The notes beneath the pieces were generated by a model. That model had not been told where the DNA came from, did not search any database, and saw only the letters and a list, made by a program, of their open reading frames with translations. From NCBI GenBank assembly GCA_964512655.1, contig CAZEJT010000011.1:24248-88247 (forward strand): 64,000 nucleotides of DNA. Reading direction: 5' to 3'. Made by a program: the position numbers and the translations under genes. This DNA comes from VBOC01 sp964512655 (GTDB lineage: Bacteria > Bacteroidota > Ignavibacteria > UBA10030 > SZUA-254). Below, piece after piece: positions 1-7,414 of this stretch. Positions within the stretch are counted from its first letter, which is position 1. Each line of letters begins with the position of its first letter.

Positions 1-90
1 CTGATGAATCCGAAGAGATCGCTCGACCGGATCGAGCGGCAGGCGGCGACGCTCGATGAAGACACCTTTCGCCAATCCCTAGAGCTCTAA
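1..90 (+). CDS. C-terminal tail of an unidentified protein (partial, cut by window edge)
   Basis: An open frame runs from the first base to a TAA at 88-90 and encodes 29 residues ending in DEDTFRQSLEL. The tail is charged and probably helical, with no motif I can assign to a family. It converges with the succinate dehydrogenase genes, and a hairpin repeat lies between the two ends. The frame could be chance read-through, but its codon use resembles the neighbouring genes. Confidence 0.4.
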   Translation: MMNPKRSLDRIERQAATLDEDTFRQSLEL

Positions 91-94
91 CCTT

Positions 95-117
95 TAGGCG
101 CCGGCTTTAGCCGGCGT
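95..117 (+). repeat. REP-like hairpin repeat, copy 1
   Basis: This is TAGGCG followed by an inverted repeat (CGCCGGCT / AGCCGGCG) closed by a very short loop, ending in T. It matches the family core seen at about a dozen other places in the window. It lies between the convergent ends of the partial gene and sdhB. Confidence 0.8.
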
Positions 118-124
118 GCGCCCG

Positions 125-865
125 CTAGCCGAACCACGCCCGCAGGAACTCCCGGTTCAATCTCGCGATGTTGAGAACAGAAATCTTCTTGGGGCACTCC
201 GCCTCGCACGCGTAGGTGTTGGAGCAGTTCCCGAACCCTTCTTCGTCCATGCGCGCCGTCATGTTCCTCGCGCGCTCTTTTCTTTCCGCCTTCCCCTGTG
301 GAAGGAGAGCGAGGTGCGCGATCTTCGCGCTCACGAACAGCATCGCCGAGGAATTCTTGCACGCGGCCACGCACGCGCCGCATCCGATACACGCCGCGGC
401 GTCGAAGGCCGCGTCCGCATCGGGTTTGGGGACCGGGATGGCGTTGCCGTCGGGCACTCCCCCCGTATCCACCGAGACGTAGCCACCCGCCTGGATGATC
501 CTGTCGAAGGACGAGCGGTCGACGACGAGGTCTTTTATCACCGGAAACGCCTTCGCCCGCCACGGCTCGACGACGATCGTCTCCCCGTCCGGGAAGGAGC
601 GCATATAGAGCTGGCAGGTGGCCACTCCTTTGAGCGGGCCGTGCGCGCGCCCGTTGATGCACACGCCGCAGCTTCCGCAGATTCCTTCCCTGCAGTCGTG
701 GTCGAAGGCGATGGTATCTTCGCCTCTGGAGGCGAGCCTCCGGTTGACCGAATCGAGCATCTCCAGGAACGACATGTCCGCTTCGATACCCTCCGCCCTG
801 TACTCGACGAAGCCCCCCTTCTCGTCGCGGGAGCGCTGGCGCCACACCTTGAGCGTGAAATTCAT
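125..865 (-). CDS. sdhB: Succinate dehydrogenase / fumarate reductase iron-sulfur subunit
   Basis: This 246-residue protein carries electrons between the flavoprotein and the membrane cytochrome of complex II. The N-terminal ferredoxin-like domain holds the [2Fe-2S] ligands Cys58, Cys63, Cys66 and probably Cys84, with an extra Cys at 69. The C-terminal domain has CIGCGACVAAC (Cys159, 162, 165, 169) and later Cys214, 220 and 224 for the [4Fe-4S] and [3Fe-4S] clusters. Length is normal for the b558-type family. It is the last gene of sdhC-sdhA-sdhB, 10 bases after sdhA. Direction of the reaction (succinate oxidation or fumarate reduction) cannot be told from sequence. Confidence 0.95.
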   Translation of the reverse strand: MNFTLKVWRQRSRDEKGGFVEYRAEGIEADMSFLEMLDSVNRRLASRGEDTIAFDHDCREGICGSCGVCINGRAHGPLKGVATCQLYMRSFPDGETIVVEPWRAKAFPVIKDLVVDRSSFDRIIQAGGYVSVDTGGVPDGNAIPVPKPDADAAFDAAACIGCGACVAACKNSSAMLFVSAKIAHLALLPQGKAERKERARNMTARMDEEGFGNCSNTYACEAECPKKISVLNIARLNREFLRAWFG

Positions 866-875
866 GTGTGGCTCC

Positions 876-2789
876 TCATGTGTAGCTCCGCTGCGACGGC
901 TTCACGTATTCGAACCGGAGGGGTTCCTTGTGGAGCACGGGGGGCTCCCCCGTGCCCTTGAACTCCCACGCCGCCACGTACGAGAAATGCTCATCGTCGC
1001 GCCTGGCTTCTCCCTCCTCCGTCTGGCTTTCTTCCCTGAAATGACCGCCGCACGACTCGGTCCTGTGGAGGGCGTCTCTGACAATCAGCTCCGCCAGTTC
1101 GAGAAAGTCCGCCACGCGCCCACCCATCTCGATCTCCGCATTGAAATTGTCCGCGCTTCCCGGAATCCTCACGTCCCTCCAGAACTCCTCCCGAAGCGCA
1201 GGCACGAGCGCAAGCGCCTTCGTCAGGCTCGCCTCGCTGCGCGACATGCCGCAGAGATCCCACATGACCTTTCCAAGCTCGCGGTGGAAGTCGTCCACGG
1301 TCCGCCTGCCCTTCGCGGAGAGGAGCCTCTTCGTCGACTCTTCGACGCGGGCTGAGGATTCTCTGACGGCGGGGTCTGAGGGCTCGATCTTTTGAAACTT
1401 CGTGGTCGCGAGGTAATCGCCGATGGTGTACGGGATGATGAAATAGCCGTCTGCGAGGCCCTGCATGAGAGCGCTTGCGCCGAGGCGGTTGGCGCCGTGG
1501 TCGGAAAAGTTGGCCTCTCCCAGAACGTAGAGGCCGGGGATCGTGCTCATCAGGTTGTAGTCGACCCACAGCCCTCCCATCGTGTAATGAATCGCCGGGT
1601 AAATCCGCATCGGCGTCCCGTAGGCGTTTTCGGCCGTGATCTCATGGTACATGTCGAACAGATTCCCGTACTTCGACTCCACCCACTCGCGCCCGTTGCG
1701 CGTGATGACGTCCTCAAAATCGAGATAGACCGCGTAGCCCGTGGCTCCGACGCCGAACCCCTTGTCGCACATTTCCTTCGCGCGCCGCGACGCGACGTCG
1801 CGCGGTACGAGATTGCCGAACGACGGATAGAGGCGTTCGAGGTAGTAATCGCGCTCCGCGTCCGGGATGTCCTTCGGGTTGCGCTTGTCTCCCGCCTTCC
1901 TGGGAACCCAGATCCGCCCGTCGTTCCTGAGACTCTCGCTCATCAGCGTGAGCTTCGACTGATGCTCGCTCGAAACGGGGATGCACGTCGGGTGGATCTG
2001 CGTGAAGCAGGGGTTGGCGAAGAGAGCGCCCCGCTTGTGCGCCCGCCAGATCGCCGTCGCGTTCGACTGCTTGGCGTTGGTCGAGAGATAAAAGACGTTT
2101 CCGTACCCGCCGGTCGCGAGGATCACCGCGTCTCCGAGATACGTCTCGGTGGCGCCGGTGACGAGATTCCGCGCGATGACTCCCCGCGCCCTGCCGTCCG
2201 CCATGACAAGATCGAGCATCTCGCGCCGGGCGTAGAACTGCACGCGTTTCTGCTCCATTTGCCTGCAGAGCGCCGAGTACGCGCCGAGGAGAAGCTGCTG
2301 TCCCGTCTGGCCGCGGGCGTAGAACGTGCGGCTGACCTGGGCGCCGCCGAACGAGCGGTTATCGAGATGCCCTCCGTATTCCCGCGCGAAGGGTACTCCC
2401 TGTGCCACGCACTGGTCGATGATGTTGTTGCTCACCTCGGCGAGCCGGTAGACGTTCGCTTCGCGCGACCTGTAGTCTCCGCCTTTGACGGTGTCGTAGA
2501 AGAGCCGCCAGACGCTGTCCCCGTCGTTCTTGTAGTTCTTGGGGGCGTTGATCCCGCCCTGGGCGGCGATGCTGTGTGCCCGGCGGGGCGATTCGTGATA
2601 GCAAAGGGATGTCACGTTGTAGCCGAGCTCGGCGAGCGAGGCGGCCGCGGACGCTCCGGCGAGCCCGGTGCCCACCACAACGATGCGGTACTTCCGCTTG
2701 TTGGCCGGATTGACGAGCTTGAGGTTGAAGCGGTGCTCCCTCCACTTCTTCTCGATGGCTCCCGCGGGTATCTTCGAAGTAAGCTCCAT
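876..2789 (-). CDS. sdhA: Succinate dehydrogenase / fumarate reductase flavoprotein subunit
   Basis: This 637-residue catalytic subunit interconverts succinate and fumarate. The FAD-binding glycine motif GTGLAGASAA is at residues 40-49, and His72 in the HSIAAQGG motif is the expected site of covalent FAD attachment. HPTCIP and GANRLGASALMQGL motifs sit where the active site and second FAD contacts are expected. A longer frame reaches 2885, but it would run deep into sdhC. The ATG at 2789, two bases after the sdhC stop, gives the normal family N-terminus. It is co-transcribed with sdhC and sdhB. Confidence 0.95.
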   Translation of the reverse strand: MELTSKIPAGAIEKKWREHRFNLKLVNPANKRKYRIVVVGTGLAGASAAASLAELGYNVTSLCYHESPRRAHSIAAQGGINAPKNYKNDGDSVWRLFYDTVKGGDYRSREANVYRLAEVSNNIIDQCVAQGVPFAREYGGHLDNRSFGGAQVSRTFYARGQTGQQLLLGAYSALCRQMEQKRVQFYARREMLDLVMADGRARGVIARNLVTGATETYLGDAVILATGGYGNVFYLSTNAKQSNATAIWRAHKRGALFANPCFTQIHPTCIPVSSEHQSKLTLMSESLRNDGRIWVPRKAGDKRNPKDIPDAERDYYLERLYPSFGNLVPRDVASRRAKEMCDKGFGVGATGYAVYLDFEDVITRNGREWVESKYGNLFDMYHEITAENAYGTPMRIYPAIHYTMGGLWVDYNLMSTIPGLYVLGEANFSDHGANRLGASALMQGLADGYFIIPYTIGDYLATTKFQKIEPSDPAVRESSARVEESTKRLLSAKGRRTVDDFHRELGKVMWDLCGMSRSEASLTKALALVPALREEFWRDVRIPGSADNFNAEIEMGGRVADFLELAELIVRDALHRTESCGGHFREESQTEEGEARRDDEHFSYVAAWEFKGTGEPPVLHKEPLRFEYVKPSQRSYT

Positions 2790-2791
2790 CG

Positions 2792-3463
2792 TCAGTGAAA
2801 CCAGTGACAGGCGCGCGTGAAGAGAACGACCGGCATGGCCGCGAAGAGCGCCGGTATGACGAGCCAAAAGAGGACCCCAGCCCACTCGATAACGGGGGCA
2901 TATTTCGCGTTCCGGAGGCCGAACGTCTGGAACGCCGATTGAAATCCGTGCCGGAGGTGGAACGCAAGAAGCACCATCGCGGCGACGTAGAACAGGCTGT
3001 AGAGCGGGCTCGAGAAGGAGTCGGTCACCAGCGCGTACATTGAGAAATTATCGCGGTGCGAGAACCGGGACGGGAACCAGAACGACTTCATGTGGATCAC
3101 GAGGAAGATGAAGAGGATGCTCCCCGAGAGGAACATCGTGCGCGAAAAGAGGGTGCTGCTTTCCGATGGATCGGTCTTCAGGTACTTCTCAGGCCGGGCT
3201 TTCCTGTTCTGGATCCAGAGGTATGTCCCCGTGACGATGTGCAGGATAAAAATCGCGTAGAGGATATACTCGACAACGCTGACAACGAGGAGGCTCGGGA
3301 GAAGCTCGGCGTAGGCATCGAACGCGGCTCCTCCGTCGTTCCTGAACAGCAGCAGGTTCCCCGCGACGTGAACGACGAGGTACGCGCAGAGGCACAACCC
3401 TGTGAGTCCCGCGATCAGCTTCCTGCCGATGGAGGACCGGTAGAGCGCAATCAGCGTTCCCAT
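2792..3463 (-). CDS. sdhC: Succinate dehydrogenase cytochrome b558 subunit
   Basis: This 223-residue membrane protein has five predicted transmembrane helices and anchors complex II, passing electrons to quinone. Histidines in VVHVAGN, ILHIVTG, VIHMKSFW and AFHLRHG fall in the helices where diheme b558 subunits bind heme. There is no separate SdhD, as expected for this type. It is first in the sdhCAB operon, and a good promoter lies just upstream at 3503-3531. Confidence 0.92.
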   Translation of the reverse strand: MGTLIALYRSSIGRKLIAGLTGLCLCAYLVVHVAGNLLLFRNDGGAAFDAYAELLPSLLVVSVVEYILYAIFILHIVTGTYLWIQNRKARPEKYLKTDPSESSTLFSRTMFLSGSILFIFLVIHMKSFWFPSRFSHRDNFSMYALVTDSFSSPLYSLFYVAAMVLLAFHLRHGFQSAFQTFGLRNAKYAPVIEWAGVLFWLVIPALFAAMPVVLFTRACHWFH

Positions 3464-3502
3464 TCGCCCCGCGTTTCACGTCCTGGATCGTTCACGGCTG
3501 CA

Positions 3503-3531
3503 AATGTACCAAATGAGGTATCTACATGCAA
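3503..3531 (-). promoter_or_regulatory. Putative promoter of sdhCAB
   Basis: On the minus strand TTGCAT (3526-3531) is followed after exactly 17 bases by TACATT (3503-3508), which continues as TACATTTG. The site lies 40 bases before the sdhC start and matches the layout of other promoters in this window. Confidence 0.55.
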
Positions 3532-3540
3532 TGACTTTTG

Positions 3541-3996
3541 TCAGGCCGGAATTTCGCGGACTGTCGGGGGCGGCTCGTTCAGGACAAGCCAGTAGAGCTG
3601 AAGCTGCTTCACCGCATCGGCGAATTTGAGGAAGTCGACCGGCTTGCGGATATAGCTGTTCGCGCCGAGCTTGTAGCCCCTCAAGAGATCCTGCTCCTCG
3701 GCGGAGGAGGTGAGGATCACGACGGGGAGAAGGCTCGTGCGCTGGTCTCCGCGGATCCTCTGGAGGACCTGCAGGCCGTCGATCTTTGGAAGCTTTAAAT
3801 CGAGGAGCACGATTGCCGGAAGATCTCCGACATCCCTCCCGGCGTGGGCGCCGGCTGCGAAGAGGTAGTCGAGCGCTTCCGCCCCGTCCCGCGCAACCTG
3901 CACGCTGTTAAGAACATTGCTCTTGGTCAGGGCATGGACGGTAAGCTCCTCGTCGTCCGGATTATCCTCCACAAGCAGAATGACTTTATTTAGCAT
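3541..3996 (-). CDS. Stand-alone response regulator (Rcp1/CheY-like receiver)
   Basis: This 151-residue single receiver domain has no output domain. The acidic pocket is in VEDNPDDEE, the phospho-acceptor Asp in LLDLKLP, the conserved Thr/Ser in ILTSS and the Lys in IRKPVDF. The DNPDDEELTVHAL start and the long insert before the acceptor resemble the Rcp1 subfamily that partners phytochrome-like or hybrid histidine kinases. No kinase is encoded nearby, so the partner is unknown. It is the last gene in the minus-strand run behind ftsX, 18 bases downstream of it. Confidence 0.88.
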   Translation of the reverse strand: MLNKVILLVEDNPDDEELTVHALTKSNVLNSVQVARDGAEALDYLFAAGAHAGRDVGDLPAIVLLDLKLPKIDGLQVLQRIRGDQRTSLLPVVILTSSAEEQDLLRGYKLGANSYIRKPVDFLKFADAVKQLQLYWLVLNEPPPTVREIPA

Positions 3997-4014
3997 GTTA
4001 TGCGTAGACTCCCT

Positions 4015-4896
4015 TCAGTTGTAATGAACCGAATCCCCGATGAATTTGCGGATCGACATCGCGCTTCCGAACAAGCCGAGAACGACCCCCACCAGCACCA
4101 ATTGGAGGTAAAAGAGCGGCTCGATGCGGAGAAACTGCGCCAGCTCCGCCGAGACGAGCCCTTCCGCGATCGAGAGGACATAGTAGACGATCCCCGCCGC
4201 CGCCGCGCCTCCCACGAGGCCCTGGAACACCCCCTCGAAGAGAAACGGCGCGCGCACCACAGCGCGCGATGCGCCCACAAGCTTCATCGTGCGCAGCGCT
4301 TTCCTGCGCGCGTAGATCGTGAGACGGATCGTATTCGACACCAGAAAGATCGCCGAGATGGCGATGACGACTCCCAGTCCCAGTCCCACGGCATAGAGCG
4401 TGTTCGTCTGCCGGTCGATGAACTCAAGCATCTCCTTCTTGTAGACCACCTCTCCGATTCCCTGGATGCCCGCCACCTTCGCGTGCACGGCGTCGGCGCC
4501 TGAGGGTGTCCGGTAGCCGTCCTTTAGATAAATCTTGAACGAAGGCGGCAGAGGATTGAACTCGAGGACCTTGCCGATGTCCTCGCCGAATTCCTGCCTG
4601 AAAATTTTCGCCGCATCGTCTTTCGAAATATACTGGACCCGGTCCACTCCCTCGGTTGCAAGGAGCCGGGTCCTGATGTCATCCGTTTTCTGCTGCGACG
4701 CCGGCTCGATCAGGAATGCCTCCATCTCCACGCGCGACCGGATGCTCTCTACGATCCGCGAGGTGTTCGTCGAGATCACGTAGAAGAGTCCCAAAAGGAG
4801 GAGCGCGATCGTCATGGTGATGACGGATCCGGCCGCCGAGAGCTTCGCCCTCCTGAACCCCGAAAAGCCTTCCTTCATGACGTACAGAACGCTCAT
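4015..4896 (-). CDS. ftsX: Cell division ABC transporter permease-like protein FtsX
   Basis: This 293-residue membrane protein is the FtsX-type permease, which with the FtsE ATPase couples division to peptidoglycan hydrolase control. It has one N-terminal transmembrane helix, an extracytoplasmic domain (about residues 50-160) containing the VDRVQYISKDDA segment typical of FtsX, and three C-terminal helices. A longer frame to 4944 overlaps the upstream lipoprotein gene. ATG at 4896, eight bases after that gene's stop, gives the family start MSVLYVMKEG. FtsE is not in this window, so the usual ftsE-ftsX pair is split. Confidence 0.88.
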   Translation of the reverse strand: MSVLYVMKEGFSGFRRAKLSAAGSVITMTIALLLLGLFYVISTNTSRIVESIRSRVEMEAFLIEPASQQKTDDIRTRLLATEGVDRVQYISKDDAAKIFRQEFGEDIGKVLEFNPLPPSFKIYLKDGYRTPSGADAVHAKVAGIQGIGEVVYKKEMLEFIDRQTNTLYAVGLGLGVVIAISAIFLVSNTIRLTIYARRKALRTMKLVGASRAVVRAPFLFEGVFQGLVGGAAAAGIVYYVLSIAEGLVSAELAQFLRIEPLFYLQLVLVGVVLGLFGSAMSIRKFIGDSVHYN

Positions 4897-4904
4897 CGTG
4901 CGCG

Positions 4905-5408
4905 TCAGAAGTTCGATCTGTCGCGCCAGCGGGCGATCTTCCACGGCTCGCCGGACGAGGAGCGCACGAACGTGAGGTCCGCGTACCCGTCGACCCGCAC
5001 CACGTCGCTCGGGTTAAACGTCACCGTGAGGTTGTATCCCCGCTCGATCGTCTGAACCGTGTCGCTCAGCGCCAGGGGCACCTCGGCGTTCCAGATGAGC
5101 GTGAGCGACTGGACATTCTGGAAGAGCCCGTATGTGACCCTCATCTCGTCGTCTCTCCCCCAGCTCACGTCAACCGCGTGATCGTAGTCGGTGTAAATGA
5201 ACGTAAAATCGGGCGCGATCAGCGTTCCGTAGAGCGTCGTGTCCTTGAATGAATACGCGTTCCGGAACGAGCAGAAGAGATTCTCGATCACGGTGAAATC
5301 GCTGCACGTCTCGGAGGTCAGCTCCGTATCAAGCCTCGGCGCGAAAGGGTTGAGGCAGCTGAAGGCCGCCAGACAGAGTGCGAACGGTATCAGGAGGAGC
5401 CGTTTCAC
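4905..5408 (-). CDS. Small lipoprotein, possibly NTF2/SnoaL-like fold
   Basis: This is a 167-residue protein with a lipoprotein signal (lipid-attachment Cys in LAAFSCLNP). The mature part has the size and pattern of an NTF2-like alpha+beta domain: a helix with paired aromatic residues, then strands ending in WKIARWRDRS. The function is unknown. It lies between ftsX and a second lipoprotein of similar size whose end, WSIYRWQDSR, is alike, so the two are probably old duplicates. The 15-base gap to the upstream gene and 8-base gap to ftsX suggest one transcript. Confidence 0.75.
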   Translation of the reverse strand: MKRLLLIPFALCLAAFSCLNPFAPRLDTELTSETCSDFTVIENLFCSFRNAYSFKDTTLYGTLIAPDFTFIYTDYDHAVDVSWGRDDEMRVTYGLFQNVQSLTLIWNAEVPLALSDTVQTIERGYNLTVTFNPSDVVRVDGYADLTFVRSSSGEPWKIARWRDRSNF

Positions 5409-5423
5409 GCAGCAGAATCCCCG

Positions 5424-6008
5424 TCAACTCCCGCTGAACACCGCTTTCCAGTAGCTCCAGGTCGAATCGGTCGTTGTCCGCGAATCCTGCCAGCGGTAGA
5501 TCGACCAGAGCTTTCGTGAATCCGTCCCGAGGTAGAGCTGCATGTTCCCCTGCACGGCCTGAGGAACGCCGTCTCTCTTGTGCGGATAAAACAGCGTGTA
5601 GTTCAGGTTGTAAATGACAGAGTCGGTTCCCGTGTACACCGGCGCCTGGTTTGGAAACGTCAGCGACGGGGCGCCGTTAGAGGGGAGCCCGAGATTCTGG
5701 AAATACCTTCGTTCCGATTCGAGGCTCCACGCGCTGAAGATGCTCGGGAAACGGGCGCGCGCTTCGGGCGCCGGGATGAATTCGTACCGCCGCACAGTTG
5801 AATCCATGAAACAGCGCATGTAGTTGTCGGCGTTATCCTCGGCGAACGCGAACTGCAGGTTTCTCAGCACAATGTCATAGGTGGTGGGAGGCGTGAATGT
5901 CGAGGTGTTCTCCGTGGGCATCGCGGGGTCGCGCGTTTGGAAGAGGTCGCATGCGGCGAGGGAGGCGAGGAGGAGCGCCACGACGGGGGCCTGCGCCCGG
6001 AGCCTCAC
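5424..6008 (-). CDS. Small lipoprotein, paralog of the next gene
   Basis: This is a 194-residue protein with a clear lipoprotein signal (LASLAACDLF). The mature region resembles its downstream neighbour in layout: an early helix with LRNLQFAFAEDN, a beta-rich middle, and a final WSIYRWQDSR strand. The function is unknown; an NTF2-like fold is inferred from pattern only. Its ATG overlaps the recR stop by four bases (6005-6008), so translation is probably coupled to recR. Envelope lipoproteins behind a recombination gene are unusual partners, and the link may be only transcriptional. Confidence 0.75.
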   Translation of the reverse strand: MRLRAQAPVVALLLASLAACDLFQTRDPAMPTENTSTFTPPTTYDIVLRNLQFAFAEDNADNYMRCFMDSTVRRYEFIPAPEARARFPSIFSAWSLESERRYFQNLGLPSNGAPSLTFPNQAPVYTGTDSVIYNLNYTLFYPHKRDGVPQAVQGNMQLYLGTDSRKLWSIYRWQDSRTTTDSTWSYWKAVFSGS

Positions 6009-6601
6009 ACCGTCACTCTTCCTTCCAGGGCCCTGCTCAGCGTCGCCTCGTCCGACATTTCGAGATCCCCCCCGATGGGAATGCCCCGGGCAAGCCGCGT
6101 GATTTTGACGCCGAGAGGCCTGAGGAGCCGCGTCAGGTAAATCGTCGTGGCTTCTCCCTCGACATTCGGGTTGAGCGCGAGGATGATCTCCGCCACGCCG
6201 GGCCTGATGCGCTCGAGCAGTTCCTTCACCTTTAGGTCCTCGGGACCGATCCCGTCAAGGGGCGAAAGCGATCCTCCGAGGACGTGATAGAGGCCCGGGT
6301 ACTCGTTCGTCTTTTCGAGCGCGATGACGTCGCTCGGCTCTTCGACGACGCAGATCAGGGCGGGGTTCCGCTTGGAGCCCGAGCAGATCGCGCAGGGGTC
6401 GCTCTCGGTAAACGTCCAGCAGGTCGTGCAGTACTTCATCTTCTCCCTCACGGCGACGAGCGCGTGCGCCAGCTCTAGGACCTCCTCCTTCGGGACCTTC
6501 AGGAAATGGAGAGCGAGGCGCTGGGCGGACTTGTGCCCGATGCCCGGGAGTTTCGAGAGCTCTTCAGTCAGCTGCTTTAACGAGTCGGGAATCTGGGGCA
6601 T
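6005..6601 (-). CDS. recR: Recombination mediator protein RecR
   Basis: This 198-residue protein acts with RecF/RecO to load RecA at gaps in replicated DNA. The N-terminal helix-hairpin-helix region (LSKLPGIGHKSAQRLA) is followed by the four-cysteine zinc site at Cys58, 61, 70 and 73, and then a Toprim domain starting CVVEEPSDVIALE. Length is typical. In many bacteria ybaB directly precedes recR. Here ybaB is upstream on the same strand, but 282 bases of repeats separate them. Confidence 0.95.
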   Translation of the reverse strand: MPQIPDSLKQLTEELSKLPGIGHKSAQRLALHFLKVPKEEVLELAHALVAVREKMKYCTTCWTFTESDPCAICSGSKRNPALICVVEEPSDVIALEKTNEYPGLYHVLGGSLSPLDGIGPEDLKVKELLERIRPGVAEIILALNPNVEGEATTIYLTRLLRPLGVKITRLARGIPIGGDLEMSDEATLSRALEGRVTV

Positions 6602-6611
6602 CGTATCCTGT

Positions 6612-6635
6612 GTAGGCGCCGGCTTTAGCCGGCGT
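6612..6635 (+). repeat. REP-like hairpin repeat, copy 2
   Basis: GTAGGCGCCGGCTTTAGCCGGCG core with a perfect 8-base stem, just upstream of the recR start. It is in the same + strand orientation as all other copies. Confidence 0.85.
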
Positions 6636-6660
6636 TGGCTGAATGATCAAATCGGTTCAA

Positions 6661-6690
6661 CTGGTGTCACGGTCCATACCCTGACACGAC
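6661..6690 (+). repeat. Second palindrome family, imperfect copy
   Basis: The element starts CTGGTGTCACGG, then TCCATA, then CCCTGACACG, an inverted repeat with one central mismatch. Together with the preceding TTCAA, 25 bases are identical to those at 53086-53110, where the palindrome is perfect. Confidence 0.75.
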
Positions 6691-6733
6691 CCGGGAAACG
6701 CTGCCGAGCCTGCGTCGGCGAATTATCCTCCTC

Positions 6734-6816
6734 TCGATCGTTCCGCCGCTCCGCGGCGGAATGCTGCTTCGGGGCGCTCCGCGCCCCCACTTGTAGGCGC
6801 CGGCTTCAGCCGGCGT
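6734..6816 (+). repeat. Composite three-hairpin repeat
   Basis: Three inverted repeats follow one another: TTCCGCCGC-TCC-GCGGCGGAA, then GGGCGC-TCC-GCGCCC, then a REP-like hairpin (6793-6816, GTAGGCGC...CTTCAG...GCGT). The same order and spacing recur at 22016-22116. It fills most of the gap between ybaB and recR. Confidence 0.85.
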
Positions 6817-6883
6817 CTCAGCAGATAAACCGCATCGGTTGCGGAGCGCGAATACCGCCGTGAGGGTGAACGGAAGGAGGGGC

Positions 6884-7219
6884 TCAAAAGCCGGGCAGGT
6901 TCAGACCAGGGATATTGGGAAGCATTCCTGAGGTCGCCTTGCTCATTTCTTCCTGGGCAACCTTCTGCGACTCCTCAAGGGCTTTGTTGACCGCCGCGAC
7001 GACAAGATCCTCAAGCATCTCGGCGTCGGCGGGATTGATGACCTCTTTCTCGATCTGGATCTTCGTGAGCTGCTGTCTGCCGTTGGCGGTGACCTTCACC
7101 ATCCCTCCGCCGGATTCGGCGGTCACGGTTTTCCGCTCCAGCTCGGCCTGGGCCTGAGCCATCCTCTCCTGCATCTTCTGCACCTGCTTCATCATTCCCT
7201 GCAAATTCGGCACGACCAT
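6884..7219 (-). CDS. ybaB: YbaB/EbfC nucleoid-associated protein
   Basis: This 111-residue DNA-binding protein of the YbaB/EbfC family forms tweezer-like dimers and coats DNA. Visible features are the N-terminal coiled-coil helix (MMKQVQKMQERMAQAQAEL), the central strands with VTAESGGGMVKVTANG, and a C-terminal helix, followed by a Pro/Gly tail LPNIPGLNLPGF. Length is standard. dnaX, the common upstream partner, is absent; a divergent secreted-protein gene lies upstream instead. A promoter with an eight-base C tract in its spacer precedes the gene. Confidence 0.93.
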   Translation of the reverse strand: MVVPNLQGMMKQVQKMQERMAQAQAELERKTVTAESGGGMVKVTANGRQQLTKIQIEKEVINPADAEMLEDLVVAAVNKALEESQKVAQEEMSKATSGMLPNIPGLNLPGF

Positions 7220-7305
7220 CGTACGCCCTTGAGAAAAGTGTCTTCATCCGTGGCGGAAGGCAACCGTGCCCAAGCGGTGACATGCCCGGTTGCGCAGTAT
7301 GTGTG

Positions 7306-7334
7306 AATATATCTTTTTGGGGGGGGAAAACCAA
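7306..7334 (-). promoter_or_regulatory. Putative ybaB promoter with homopolymer spacer
   Basis: On the minus strand TTGGTT (7329-7334) is followed after 17 bases by TATATT (7306-7311). The spacer contains eight consecutive C (G on the + strand, 7319-7326), so slippage would change the 17-base spacing. Confidence 0.45.
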
Positions 7335-7340
7335 ACCTTT

Positions 7341-7369
7341 TTGACTTGCCGGCTTAATTTCAGTACAAT
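7341..7369 (+). promoter_or_regulatory. Putative promoter of the secreted HExxH protein gene
   Basis: TTGACT (7341-7346), a 17-base spacer and TACAAT (7364-7369) form a near-consensus housekeeping promoter 45 bases before the ATG at 7415. It is back to back with the ybaB promoter. Confidence 0.6.
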
Positions 7370-7414
7370 CCAGAGACCTTCGGGAGAACCCCTATCCATT
7401 GCTCGATCGGCCTC

